64,000 nt of DNA, from NCBI GenBank assembly GCA_947452065.1, contig CANGBB010000007.1, positions 53,501 through 117,500 of the forward strand, given 5' to 3'. The notes below the pieces were generated by a model, which was given only the letters and a program-made list of their open reading frames with translations, made no database searches and was not told the DNA's origin. The position numbers were made by a program, and so were the translations under genes. Positions 20,380 through 28,991 of the stretch are shown here, in pieces. Source of the stretch: Gammaproteobacteria bacterium. Lineage in GTDB: Bacteria; Pseudomonadota; Gammaproteobacteria; Steroidobacterales; Steroidobacteraceae. Each line of letters starts with the position of its first letter. Within the stretch, counting starts at the first letter, position 1.

Positions 20380-21528
20380 TCATTTGAGTTCGCGGAGCGC
20401 TTGCAGACGTCGCTCTCGTAGATGCGCGGCAATGGCCGGTCCCGGCAGTGCTTCCAGCTCCGACTTGTCGAGCTTGACGGCGGCGCAGGCTTTTTGTGCT
20501 TTTTTCAGCCGCGAGCAGAGTGCCGCGATTCTTTGCACAGGCTGGCCCGCGGCTTCAGTGCGCGCCGCATAAACGCCAAGCCAGGCCTCGAATCGTTCCG
20601 CTCGCCGCAGCGCATCGGCGCTTTCCAGCAGCTCCAAGAGTTTGCCGGCGTCGGTGAGGAGGTGATCATGGGAATGATGGCCGGCATTCATCAGGCGGCT
20701 CAGACGGTGCGTCACGATGGCCAGCTCCGAATACGCATTCGGCACTCGCAGGCGCGACTGCAGCGCGGACTGTTCATTTTCGTCCAGATCACCTACCAGT
20801 GCGGCCCAGCGCACCGGGCCTTCGGCGCCGGCAGCGGCTGCGACATGTAATGCGGCGGTGGCGATGGCACCCTGCGGTGATTTCTGCAGCAGCGCGTCCA
20901 ACTCCGGCATCACCTGTGCCAGCGCAGCGCTGGCGCGTAGCACCGAAAAAAACCGTTCAGGCTGGCCCGTTGCAAGGGCCAGTTCAGTTTCGCGCCACAC
21001 GCGCTCAGGCGACAGTGTCGTGAGTTCACCGCTCTCGCTCATGCGCTTCATCAATGTCAGCGTTTCGGGAGCAATGCTGAAACCCAGCGGCGCAAAGCGC
21101 GCGGCAAAGCGCGCCACCCGCAGCACTCGCAGAGGATCCTCGCTGAAGGCCGGCGAGACGTGACGCAGGATTCGGGCGTGCAGATCCGCCAGCCCACCAT
21201 AAGGATCCGTAAGCGCTCCGTCGGCCGATTGCGCGATGGCGTTGATGGTCAGGTCGCGCCGTCGCAGATCTTCTTCGAGCGTGACATGTGGCGAAAACTC
21301 GGTGCTGAAGCCGCGGTAGCCTGACCCGGTCTTGCGCTCCAGTCGTGCCAGCGCATGCTCCTCGTGGGTCTCGGGGTGCAGAAAGACGGGAAAGTCGCGG
21401 CCGACGGCGCGAAAACCCGCCGCTTCCATGGCCTGCGGTGTGGCTCCCACAACCACCCAGTCGCGTTCTTTTACCGGGAGCCCCAGCAGCGCATCACGCA
21501 CAGCGCCGCCCACCAAATAGACTTGCAT
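20380..21528 (-). CDS. cca: tRNA nucleotidyltransferase (CCA-adding), HD domain degenerate
   Basis: A 382-residue class II CCA-adding enzyme. The head domain matches E. coli Cca closely: MQVYLVGGAVRDALLGLPV, ERDWVVVGATP and LRRRDLTINAIAQ. The C-terminal HD phosphohydrolase region differs. The E. coli motif CHDLGKG corresponds here to VGDLDEN, and the following histidine pair and the earlier GIH segment are missing. The protein is also about 30 residues shorter than E. coli Cca (412). CCA addition should be intact, while phosphatase and 2',3'-phosphodiesterase activity is probably lost. hemF follows in the operon. Confidence 0.93.
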   Translation of the reverse strand: MQVYLVGGAVRDALLGLPVKERDWVVVGATPQAMEAAGFRAVGRDFPVFLHPETHEEHALARLERKTGSGYRGFSTEFSPHVTLEEDLRRRDLTINAIAQSADGALTDPYGGLADLHARILRHVSPAFSEDPLRVLRVARFAARFAPLGFSIAPETLTLMKRMSESGELTTLSPERVWRETELALATGQPERFFSVLRASAALAQVMPELDALLQKSPQGAIATAALHVAAAAGAEGPVRWAALVGDLDENEQSALQSRLRVPNAYSELAIVTHRLSRLMNAGHHSHDHLLTDAGKLLELLESADALRRAERFEAWLGVYAARTEAAGQPVQRIAALCSRLKKAQKACAAVKLDKSELEALPGPAIAAHLRERRLQALRELK

Positions 21529-21549
21529 GGGCGCATGTTAATGCACCGC

Positions 21550-21578
21550 TGTGGAAAACCTGTGAATCCGCTGTGGAA
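21550..21578. repeat. Three phased TGTGRA repeats between cca and nrdJ
   Basis: TGTGGAA (21550), TGTGAAT (21561) and TGTGGAA (21572) recur with an exact 11-base period. The first, TGTGGAAAA, is the complement of TTTTCCACA, which fits the relaxed DnaA-box pattern TTWTNCACA. The set lies 21-50 bases from the cca start and about 135 bases before the nrdJ promoter. Confidence 0.6.
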
Positions 21579-21713
21579 TGTGCTCTACCACATCTTGCGG
21601 GTGGTCTGGAGGCCGAAGCGGACGAAAAAAATCCACTCATAGGGACCGAACGCTGCGGCCGTGAATCACGCATATCGTTGAAAAAACTAGATAAAAATCG
21701 CAAATGAGAAATA

Positions 21714-21742
21714 TTGACAGCGTGCCGTGCCGGAGCTTGAAT
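21714..21742 (+). promoter_or_regulatory. Candidate sigma-70 promoter for nrdJab
   Basis: TTGACA (21714-21719), 17 bases, then TTGAAT (21737-21742). The upstream 80 bases are AT-rich. Transcription would start near 21749, leaving a leader of about 55 bases before ATG at 21805. Confidence 0.5.
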
Positions 21743-21804
21743 GGCCTCTTTCACACCAACAACATCTTGTGGCCATGCCAAAGCAAGGGAGCGCAGGGAA
21801 GCCA

Positions 21805-23952
21805 ATGAATTCTGTCGTAAAACTGGTTGATCGGGATGTGGATACCATTCCTTACCAGCCAGCTGCCCTCGATATCTGGGAAAAGAAATATCGGCTCACC
21901 GCCAAAGACGGGACGGCGGTCGACCACAGCATGGACGACACCTATCGGCGTGTGGCCCGGGCTCTTGCCGACGTCGAAACCCCTGAAAAGCGCGAGCATT
22001 GGCATGAGCGTTTTCTCTGGGCGTTGCGTCATGGCGCCATTCCCGCTGGCCGCGTCACCAGCAATGCTGGTGCGCTAGAGCACAAGCCGGCCACCTCGAC
22101 GATCAACTGCACCGTGTCGGGCACCATCCGCGATTCCATGGACGACATCCTGCAGAAGGTCCATGAAGCCGGGCTGACGCTGAAGGCCGGCTGTGGCATC
22201 GGCTACGAGTTCTCCACGCTCCGCCCGCGCGGTGCTTACGTTTCAGGTGCCGGTGCATACACCTCCGGCCCGCTGTCGTTCATGGATATCTACGACAAGA
22301 TGTGCTTCACCGTCTCGTCGGCCGGCGGTCGTCGCGGTGCGCAGATGGGCACCTTCGACGTCGGACATCCGGACGCCATGGACTTCATCCGCTCCAAGCG
22401 CGAGGCGGGGCGGCTGCGTCAGTTCAACCTGTCGCTGCTGATCACTGACGAATTCATGCAGGCCGTGCGCGAGGATCGTGACTGGCAGTTGGCCTTCCCG
22501 GTCAGTCGCAAGGAATTCGACTCCGAGAGCCCCAACCTCAACGACGCGACGCAGTTCATCTGGCGCGAGTGGCCGGTGCATAACGGCTATGTCGTCAACG
22601 AAGAAGGCCTAGTGGCCTGCCGCATCTACCGCAAACTGCCAGCACGTCGTTTGTGGGACGTCATCATGTCCTCGACCTACGACTTCGCGGAGCCGGGATT
22701 CATCCTGATCGACCGCGTCAACGAGATGAACAACAACTGGTGGTGCGAGGACATCCGTGCCACCAACCCCTGCGGCGAGCAGCCGTTGCCGCCGTATGGT
22801 TCATGCCTGCTCGGATCGGTCAACCTGACGCGCTTCGTGCGCGATCCGTTCACCGCCGCGGCCCGGTTCGACTGGGATGAGTACCGCGAAGTCGTGCGTG
22901 TGTTTACCCGCATGCTCGATAACGTGGTCGAGATCAATGGCCTGCCGCTCGAGCAGCAGCGCGACGAGATCATGCGCAAGCGCCGTCACGGCATGGGATT
23001 CCTGGGGCTGGGCTCCACGATCACGCTGCTGGGCATGAAGTACGGCTCACCGGAGTCCATCCAGTTCACCGAGGAAGTCTCGCGTGAGATGGCGGTTGCT
23101 GGCTGGGAAGCGGGACTGGAACTGTCGCGCGAAAAAGGCCCGGCGCCGATCATGAAGGAAGAGTTCATCGTCACCCCGGAAATGCTGCGCAAGCGACCCG
23201 AGATGGCAAAGGACGGCTGGAAGGCGGGCGCGAAAATTTCTGGTCGCGTGCTGCATACGCGTTACAGCCGTTACATGCAGCGGCTGGCCTCTGTGGCGCC
23301 GAAGCTGGTCAACGAGCTGGAGCAGGTGGGTGCTCGCTTTACGCATCACACATCCATCGCCCCTACGGGAACCATCTCGCTCTCGCTGGCCAACAACGCC
23401 AGCAACGGTATTGAGCCCTCTTTTGCGCATCACTACTTCCGCAATGTGATCCGCGAGGGACGCAAGACCAAGGAGAAGGTGGATGTCTTCTCCTTTGAGC
23501 TGCTGGCTTACCGCGAGCTGGTCAACCAGCGCGCCATGCCCGGCTCAACTAATCCGGATGAGGCCCTGCCCGAGTACTTCACGACGGCGGACAACATCAC
23601 GCCGCGCGAGCATGTCGACATTCAGGCCGCAGCGCAGATCTGGATCGACTCCTCGATATCCAAGACCGCCAACGTGCCCACCGACTTCAAGTATGAGGAC
23701 TTCAAGGGCATCTATCTCTACGCCCATGAAAAGGGTCTCAAGGGCTGCACCACCTTCCGCTTCAATCCGGAGGCCTTCCAGGGCGTTCTGGTCAAGGAAG
23801 AAGACCTCAAGAACACCACCTACGTGTTCACACTCGAGGACGGCAGCGAGATCAGCGCGCGTGGCGACGAAGAGATTGAATACGACGGTGAGAAACACAC
23901 CGCCGCCAATCTTTTCGATGCCATGAAAGAAGGCTACTACGGGAAATTCTGA
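21805..23952 (+). CDS. nrdJ: B12-dependent (class II) ribonucleotide reductase, catalytic part NrdJa
   Basis: A 715-residue adenosylcobalamin-dependent ribonucleotide reductase catalytic subunit. It reduces ribonucleotides to deoxyribonucleotides and needs no oxygen. STINCTVSG holds the first redox cysteine, and NPCGEQPLPPYGSCLLGSVN holds the radical-site cysteine (NPCGE). The protein ends at ENTTYVFTLEDGSEI...YYGKF, and the C-terminal part of the ancestral enzyme is encoded by the next ORF, as in the split NrdJa/NrdJb of Pseudomonas. ATG at 21805 has AGGGAA upstream; longer starts at 21727 and 21775 would overlap or adjoin the promoter. Confidence 0.95.
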   Translation: MNSVVKLVDRDVDTIPYQPAALDIWEKKYRLTAKDGTAVDHSMDDTYRRVARALADVETPEKREHWHERFLWALRHGAIPAGRVTSNAGALEHKPATSTINCTVSGTIRDSMDDILQKVHEAGLTLKAGCGIGYEFSTLRPRGAYVSGAGAYTSGPLSFMDIYDKMCFTVSSAGGRRGAQMGTFDVGHPDAMDFIRSKREAGRLRQFNLSLLITDEFMQAVREDRDWQLAFPVSRKEFDSESPNLNDATQFIWREWPVHNGYVVNEEGLVACRIYRKLPARRLWDVIMSSTYDFAEPGFILIDRVNEMNNNWWCEDIRATNPCGEQPLPPYGSCLLGSVNLTRFVRDPFTAAARFDWDEYREVVRVFTRMLDNVVEINGLPLEQQRDEIMRKRRHGMGFLGLGSTITLLGMKYGSPESIQFTEEVSREMAVAGWEAGLELSREKGPAPIMKEEFIVTPEMLRKRPEMAKDGWKAGAKISGRVLHTRYSRYMQRLASVAPKLVNELEQVGARFTHHTSIAPTGTISLSLANNASNGIEPSFAHHYFRNVIREGRKTKEKVDVFSFELLAYRELVNQRAMPGSTNPDEALPEYFTTADNITPREHVDIQAAAQIWIDSSISKTANVPTDFKYEDFKGIYLYAHEKGLKGCTTFRFNPEAFQGVLVKEEDLKNTTYVFTLEDGSEISARGDEEIEYDGEKHTAANLFDAMKEGYYGKF

Positions 23953-23953
23953 C

Positions 23954-24661
23954 ATGAGCGCGACAAAAATCGAAAAACGCATCGTCAAGTACCGCGTCGA
24001 GAAGAAGGACGAGGCCGAAAAGCAGGCTGCAGCAAAGAGCGCCGTGCAGCGCTCGTCCGGCGCCAAGGTCATCCGCATGACCGAAGAGGTGCAGCGTCCG
24101 GAGGTCCTGATCGGTTCGACCTACAAGATCAAGACGCCGGTCTCCGACCACGCGATGTACCTGACCATCAACGACATCATCCTGAATGAAGGCACCGAGC
24201 ACGAGCAGCGGCGCCCGTTCGAGATCTTCATCAACTCGAAGAACCTCGATCATTTCCAGTGGATCGTGGCGCTCACGCGCATCATCTCTGCGGTGTTCCG
24301 CAAGGGTGGCGATGTCACCTTCATGGTCGATGAGCTCAAGGCTGTATTCGACCCGCGCGGTGGCTACTGGCAGCCGGGCGGTAAGTTCATGCCGTCCATC
24401 ATTGCCGAGATCGGTCACGTCATTGAAAGGCATCTGCAATTCATCGGCCTGATGCGTCGTCCCGAGCTCGATCCGCATCAGAAAAAGCTGGTGGACGAAA
24501 AGCGCGCCGAGTACGAGGCTCGCACCAAGCAGCAGGATGCCTTTTCCAAGTCCCACTTCCCGGAAGGCGCGCAGCTGTGCAAGAAGTGCAGCACGGCCGC
24601 GGTGGTGATGATGGACGGGTGCATGACCTGTCTGAACTGCGGCGACTCCAAGTGCGGCTAG
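23954..24661 (+). CDS. nrdJb: Class II ribonucleotide reductase, C-terminal part NrdJb
   Basis: A 235-residue protein that is the separate C-terminal portion of the class II reductase. It starts one base after the nrdJa stop. LIGSTYKIKTPVSDHAMYLTI starts the conserved core. The C-terminus is cysteine-rich (C209, C212, C223, C226, C229, C234), matching the zinc-ribbon and redox-relay end of long NrdJ proteins. In Pseudomonas aeruginosa the same split exists and both parts are needed. A 9-bp-stem hairpin follows the stop. Confidence 0.9.
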   Translation: MSATKIEKRIVKYRVEKKDEAEKQAAAKSAVQRSSGAKVIRMTEEVQRPEVLIGSTYKIKTPVSDHAMYLTINDIILNEGTEHEQRRPFEIFINSKNLDHFQWIVALTRIISAVFRKGGDVTFMVDELKAVFDPRGGYWQPGGKFMPSIIAEIGHVIERHLQFIGLMRRPELDPHQKKLVDEKRAEYEARTKQQDAFSKSHFPEGAQLCKKCSTAAVVMMDGCMTCLNCGDSKCG

Positions 24662-24690
24662 CCCCGGGCTAGCCCATCGCCTTGTCACTG

Positions 24691-24721
24691 GCCGGTGCGG
24701 AGCGGCAAAGCGCGCACCGGC
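24691..24721 (+). terminator. Hairpin after nrdJb
   Basis: Perfect 9-bp arms GCCGGTGCG (24691-24699) and CGCACCGGC (24713-24721) with a 13-base loop. No T-run follows, so termination strength is uncertain. Confidence 0.4.
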
Positions 24722-24740
24722 AGCTTGTAACGCAGCGGCC

Positions 24741-24746
24741 TATAAT
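24741..24746 (+). promoter_or_regulatory. TATAAT element abutting the L,D-transpeptidase start
   Basis: A perfect -10 hexamer lies 7 bases before ATG at 24754, so a transcript from it would start at or next to the start codon (leaderless). No good -35 is visible. Confidence 0.35.
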
Positions 24747-24753
24747 CGAGGCC

Positions 24754-25263
24754 ATGCATCCTCTGGCGCGTCTGGCTTCCGTTCTGCTCCTGATGGTCTG
24801 CGCCGTCGGCCTGCCCGCTGCGGAGTCCTATCGGCTGCCCACGGCCGATCGCGTCATCGTCTACAAGGGACTGCGTCAGATGCGCCTCTATCAGGGTCGC
24901 GCGCTGGTGCGCACCTACCATGTATCGCTGGGACAGCAGCCACAGGGCGCTAAGGAGCGCTCGGGTGATCTGCGTACCCCCGAGGGCATTTATCGTCTGG
25001 ATCAGCGCAATCCGCGCAGCGAGTATTTCCTGTCGATCAGGGTGTCTTATCCGAATGACATGGATCGTGCCCGAGCACAGCGCCATGGCTGGGACGCCGG
25101 CGGCGCGATCATGGTCCACGGACTGCCCAACGATCTGAAGTTTCCGGCGCGCTATTACCTCGACCAGGATTGGACCGATGGCTGCATTGCGTTGTCCAAT
25201 GCCGACATGCTGGAGTTCTGGCTGCTCGTCCAAGACAACATTCCAATTGAAATTCGCGCTTAG
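24754..25263 (+). CDS. L,D-transpeptidase (YkuD) family periplasmic protein
   Basis: A 169-residue secreted protein with a signal peptide (LARLASVLLLMVCAVGLPAAE). The YkuD core shows VIVYKGLRQMRLYQ, GDLRTPEGIYRLD and the catalytic region MVHGLPND...WTDGCIALSN, with the histidine and cysteine in place. The usual SxGC is TDGC here. Such enzymes cross-link peptidoglycan stems or attach lipoproteins; which one applies is unknown. A longer in-frame start 24 codons upstream runs through the hairpin and is not preferred. Confidence 0.88.
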   Translation: MHPLARLASVLLLMVCAVGLPAAESYRLPTADRVIVYKGLRQMRLYQGRALVRTYHVSLGQQPQGAKERSGDLRTPEGIYRLDQRNPRSEYFLSIRVSYPNDMDRARAQRHGWDAGGAIMVHGLPNDLKFPARYYLDQDWTDGCIALSNADMLEFWLLVQDNIPIEIRA

Positions 25264-25279
25264 CGCCGGCGGAGCCTAA

Positions 25280-26671
25280 ATGGAAAACAGTGTCGTACTG
25301 GCTGATCTCGCCGATGCCGTGGATGCGCGCGTGGGGCCGCGCGGGAGTCTAGAAAATCTGTCCCAGACTGAAATCGAGCGACTGCTCGATCCCGGCAGTC
25401 AGGGACTGTATCCGCTCTTCCGCAATTGTGCGCTTGCAGTACTGAATTCCGGCAGCGACTCCGACAACACCAAAGAAATTTTCGAGCGATATCGTGCCTT
25501 CAGCCTGCAGATCCTGCGGCATGCGTGGGGCATCAAGCTCGAGATTCGCAATGCTCCGGCCGCGGCCTTTGTCGATGGCGAGATGATCCGCGGCATCAAG
25601 GAGCATTTGTTCGCGGTGCTGCGTGACGTGGTGTTCGCGCCCAACGAATTCATCGCCGGGCGTGTGGAGGAGCGGGACAGTTCCACCATCACCGATGCTG
25701 TATTCCACATTCTGCGCAATGCCCGAGTGCTTCAGCACAAGTCACGTCCCAGTCTCGTGGTTTGCTGGGGCGGGCATTCGATCAGTCCGGCTGAATACGA
25801 TTACACCAAGCGTGTGGGGTATGAGCTCGGGCTTCGCGGTCTGGACGTGTGCACCGGGTGTGGCCCGGGTGCGATGAAAGGGCCCATGAAGGGCGCGACA
25901 ATCGCTCATGCCAAGCAGCGCATCACTTCAGGACGTTATATCGGTATCACCGAGCCTGGCATCATCGCCGCCGAACCACCCAACGCTATCGTCAATCACT
26001 TGGTGATCCTGCCCGACATCGAAAAGCGGCTTGAAGCATTCGTTCGTCTGGCGCATGGCATGGTCATTTTCCCGGGCGGCGTTGGCACGGCCGAGGAGTT
26101 GCTGTACCTGCTCGGTGTCATGCTTGATCCGGAAAACCGGGAGCAGCCGCTACCCATCGTGCTGACCGGGCCGCGCAGCAGCGCGCCGTGGTTCGAGCTG
26201 ATTCGTGGCTTCATTGAGCGCACGCTCGGAACCGAGGCGCTTGAGCGGATCACCGTCATCATCGATGACGCCGCTGCTGTGGCGCGACACATGGCGCAGC
26301 GCTTCGAGGCCGTGCGCGAATTCCGGCGCGCGCGCAGCGACTCTTACAGCTTCAACTGGCTCTTGCGGGTGCCGCATGAGCTGCAGCTGCCGTTCGCGCC
26401 GACGCATGCGGCAATGCGTGCACTAAGACTCCATCGTGAACAACCCGTCCATGAGCTGGCAGCGGATCTGCGGCGCGCCTTCTCCGGAATCGTGGCGGGC
26501 AATCTGAAAGAACCCGGGATTGCCGCCATCGAGCAGCACGGCCCCTTCATGCTGACCGGGGATGTGGCGGTGATGCAGCCGCTTGATGAGTTGCTGTCCG
26601 CCTTTGTGGCCCAGGGGCGCATGAAACTGCCGGGCAGTGAATACCACCCCTGCTATCGGTTGGTGCCCTAA
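25280..26671 (+). CDS. ppnN: Nucleotide 5'-monophosphate nucleosidase (PpnN/YgdH, LOG family)
   Basis: A 463-residue protein of the LOG-like family that hydrolyses purine and pyrimidine monophosphates to base and ribose 5-phosphate. The Rossmann-type core carries the family motif PGGVGTAEELLYLLGVM, plus CTGCGPGAMKGPMKGATIAH. N- and C-terminal extensions agree with PpnN (454 residues in E. coli), where they form the regulatory part that senses (p)ppGpp. It begins 16 bases after the transpeptidase gene. Confidence 0.92.
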   Translation: MENSVVLADLADAVDARVGPRGSLENLSQTEIERLLDPGSQGLYPLFRNCALAVLNSGSDSDNTKEIFERYRAFSLQILRHAWGIKLEIRNAPAAAFVDGEMIRGIKEHLFAVLRDVVFAPNEFIAGRVEERDSSTITDAVFHILRNARVLQHKSRPSLVVCWGGHSISPAEYDYTKRVGYELGLRGLDVCTGCGPGAMKGPMKGATIAHAKQRITSGRYIGITEPGIIAAEPPNAIVNHLVILPDIEKRLEAFVRLAHGMVIFPGGVGTAEELLYLLGVMLDPENREQPLPIVLTGPRSSAPWFELIRGFIERTLGTEALERITVIIDDAAAVARHMAQRFEAVREFRRARSDSYSFNWLLRVPHELQLPFAPTHAAMRALRLHREQPVHELAADLRRAFSGIVAGNLKEPGIAAIEQHGPFMLTGDVAVMQPLDELLSAFVAQGRMKLPGSEYHPCYRLVP

Positions 26672-26784
26672 TCCAGCCGTCCCCGACGCCTCGCGCCGGC
26701 TGGTGCCTCAAGGTGTGACCCAGTTCCTCTACGCGCTGCCGCTGCCGGCATAGTCTTGCCTCCATCTCTCGGACGGGGTGGAGC

Positions 26785-26994
26785 ATGGAACACAAGTCAG
26801 CCTCAGGCAGCGCCCTCAATACGTCCGACGCCGTGCCCGCTGCGGGTTCGGCCGAAGCCTACGCGCGCTGGCTCGAGCATATGCAGCGCAGCCTCGGGCG
26901 GCACGCCGCTATCACACGCAACCTCAATACCTGGTCCAGTTACAAGAGCTGGGCTGAAAGCGTCAAAGACAGCTTCGAGCCCGGCTCGAAGTAA
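26785..26994 (+). CDS. Small hypothetical protein
   Basis: A 69-residue ORF of unknown function. GTGGAGC stands directly before the ATG, codon third positions are GC-rich as in neighbouring genes, and a stem-loop follows 8 bases after the stop. The product is hydrophilic, starts with a Ser/Ala-rich segment and ends with a possibly helical RWLEHMQRSLGRH and YKSWAESVKDSF. It has no signal peptide or metal motif. It fills an otherwise empty stretch between ppnN and htpG. Confidence 0.5.
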   Translation: MEHKSASGSALNTSDAVPAAGSAEAYARWLEHMQRSLGRHAAITRNLNTWSSYKSWAESVKDSFEPGSK

Positions 26995-27002
26995 AGACTC
27001 TG

Positions 27003-27023
27003 GCGGCGCCTTCCCGGCGCCGC
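27003..27023 (+). terminator. Hairpin upstream of htpG
   Basis: GCGGCGCC (27003-27010) and GGCGCCGC (27016-27023) form a perfect 8-bp stem with loop TTCCC, followed by TTGAATT. It probably ends the small ORF transcript. Confidence 0.5.
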
Positions 27024-27101
27024 TTGAATTCCACGCCTGAAACCCCCATAAACGCCGTTCGCCGGCGTGGGGCCGGTGTATCTGCGAAAGGGATTCAAGC
27101 A

Positions 27102-28991
27102 ATGAGTGATGCCCGAGAGACCCGCGGTTTTCAAGCCGAGGTCAGCCAGCTGCTGAAGCTGATGATTCATTCACTGTACAGCCACCGGGAGATCTTCCTG
27201 CGTGAGCTGATCTCCAATGCCTCGGATGCCAACGATAAATTGCGGTTTATGTCGCTCGCGCAGCCCGATCTGCTGGGCGGTGAGACGGAATTGGGCATCT
27301 GGGTTGAATTCGATTCGAAAGCCCGAACCCTGACGGTGCGCGATAACGGCATCGGCATGACGCGCGAGGAGGCCATCGCGCATCTGGGCACCATCGCCAA
27401 GTCCGGCACGGCTGAGTTCTTCCAGCGCCTGACCGGTGACCAGCAGAAGGACGCGCAACTGATCGGCCAGTTTGGTGTCGGGTTCTATTCGGCCTTCATC
27501 GTGGCCGACCGGGTCGAAGTGGTATCGCGTTCAGCCAGCGCGTCCGCTGCGCAGGGTGTGCGCTGGGAATCCAGCGCCGAGGGCGACTACACCGTCGAGA
27601 CCGTCGAGTGCGCCCAGCGCGGCACCCGCGTGGTGCTGCATCTGAAGGACGATGCGCAGGAGTTTGCCGATCCTTATCGGTTGCGAGCGCTGGTACGCCG
27701 CTATTCCGATCACATCGCGTTTCCGGTGCGCATGCCACGCGAAGGCGCGGCCACTCTGGAGTTCGAGGTGGTCAATCAGGCGCAGGCGCTCTGGTGTCGC
27801 CCGCGCAGCGAGGTCACCGATCAGGAATACCGCGATTTCTACCGCCATATCTCCCATGACGGCGCGGATCCGCTGGCATGGAGTCATAACCGTGTCGAAG
27901 GCAAGCGTGAGTACACCAGCCTGCTGTATGTGCCTGCCCATGCGCCATTCGATCTGTGGCAGCGCGAAGGGGCGCGCGGCCTGAAACTGTATGTGCGGCG
28001 TGTCTACATCATGGATAACGCTGACCAGTTCCTGCCGCTTTATCTGCGTTTCATCAAGGGAGTGGCCGACTCCAGCGATCTGCCGCTCAATGTCTCGCGC
28101 GAGCTGCTGCAGCAGAATGCAGATGTGGAGGCCATGCGTGCCGCACTGACTCGTCGCGCGCTCGATATGCTGACCAAGCTGTCGACGGACGATAAGGAGA
28201 AGTATCAGGAATTCTGGAAGGAGTTCGGTCGCGCACTGAAGGAGGGTCTGCACGAGGATCCCGCTAATCGCGACAAGCTGTTGCCACTGCTGCGTTTCGC
28301 CAGCACCGTTAACGCTGAGAATACCGAAAATGTCAGCCTTGCCGATTATGTGGCCAGGCTCCAGCCGGATCAGAACCACATCTATTATCTGATCGCCGAT
28401 TCCCATGCCGCCGCGCGCCACAGTCCGCATCTGGAACTGTTGCGCAAGAAGGGGATCGAGGTGCTCTTGCTCGCCGACCAGGTCGATGAGTGGGTGATGG
28501 GGAGCGTGACCGAGTTCGAGGGTCGCAAACTCAAGAATGTTGCACGCGGCGATCTCGAGCTCGGCGCACTGGCCAGTGAAGCTGACCAGTCAGCGGTGGA
28601 TGCGGCGCTCAAGGAGAGCAAAGCATTGCTGAAGCGCTGCAAGGATGCGCTTGGCGAGCGGGTGCAGGAAGTGCGTCCCAGCGCCCGCCTGACCGACTCG
28701 CCGGCCTGCATCGTGCGAGGGGCGGGTGATCTGTCGCCCGCGTTGCGCCGCATGCTCGCTGCCAACGGTCAGGATATTCCCGCTGGCCCCCCGATCCTCG
28801 AGCTCAACGTGGGGCACCCGCTGGTGAAATATCTGGATTCGCTGCCGGAGGGTGAGGCGTTCACCGATCTGGCGGCGTTGCTGTGCGATGAGGCTGTGCT
28901 GCTGGATGAGGGCGCGTTGCCGCAGGTGGCTGAATTCAGTCAGCGACTCAATCGGCTGCTGCTGCGGATGACGGCGACGGCTAAGGCGTGA
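27102..28991 (+). CDS. htpG: HSP90-family molecular chaperone
   Basis: A 629-residue bacterial Hsp90 that remodels client proteins with ATP. The GHKL ATPase domain shows HSLYSHREIFLRELISNASD, LTVRDNGIGMT and QFGVGFYSAFIVAD. The middle domain includes GVADSSDLPLNVSRELLQQ. ATG at 27102 follows GAAAGGG; upstream in-frame ATGs are not part of the family. Length agrees with E. coli HtpG (624). A hydrolase gene overlaps its stop by 4 bases. Confidence 0.97.
   Translation: MSDARETRGFQAEVSQLLKLMIHSLYSHREIFLRELISNASDANDKLRFMSLAQPDLLGGETELGIWVEFDSKARTLTVRDNGIGMTREEAIAHLGTIAKSGTAEFFQRLTGDQQKDAQLIGQFGVGFYSAFIVADRVEVVSRSASASAAQGVRWESSAEGDYTVETVECAQRGTRVVLHLKDDAQEFADPYRLRALVRRYSDHIAFPVRMPREGAATLEFEVVNQAQALWCRPRSEVTDQEYRDFYRHISHDGADPLAWSHNRVEGKREYTSLLYVPAHAPFDLWQREGARGLKLYVRRVYIMDNADQFLPLYLRFIKGVADSSDLPLNVSRELLQQNADVEAMRAALTRRALDMLTKLSTDDKEKYQEFWKEFGRALKEGLHEDPANRDKLLPLLRFASTVNAENTENVSLADYVARLQPDQNHIYYLIADSHAAARHSPHLELLRKKGIEVLLLADQVDEWVMGSVTEFEGRKLKNVARGDLELGALASEADQSAVDAALKESKALLKRCKDALGERVQEVRPSARLTDSPACIVRGAGDLSPALRRMLAANGQDIPAGPPILELNVGHPLVKYLDSLPEGEAFTDLAALLCDEAVLLDEGALPQVAEFSQRLNRLLLRMTATAKA

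Noticed and set aside
21540..21720. NrdR box or cobalamin riboswitch before nrdJ
   Set aside because: No 16-base NrdR palindromes and no B12 box or conserved aptamer core were found there.
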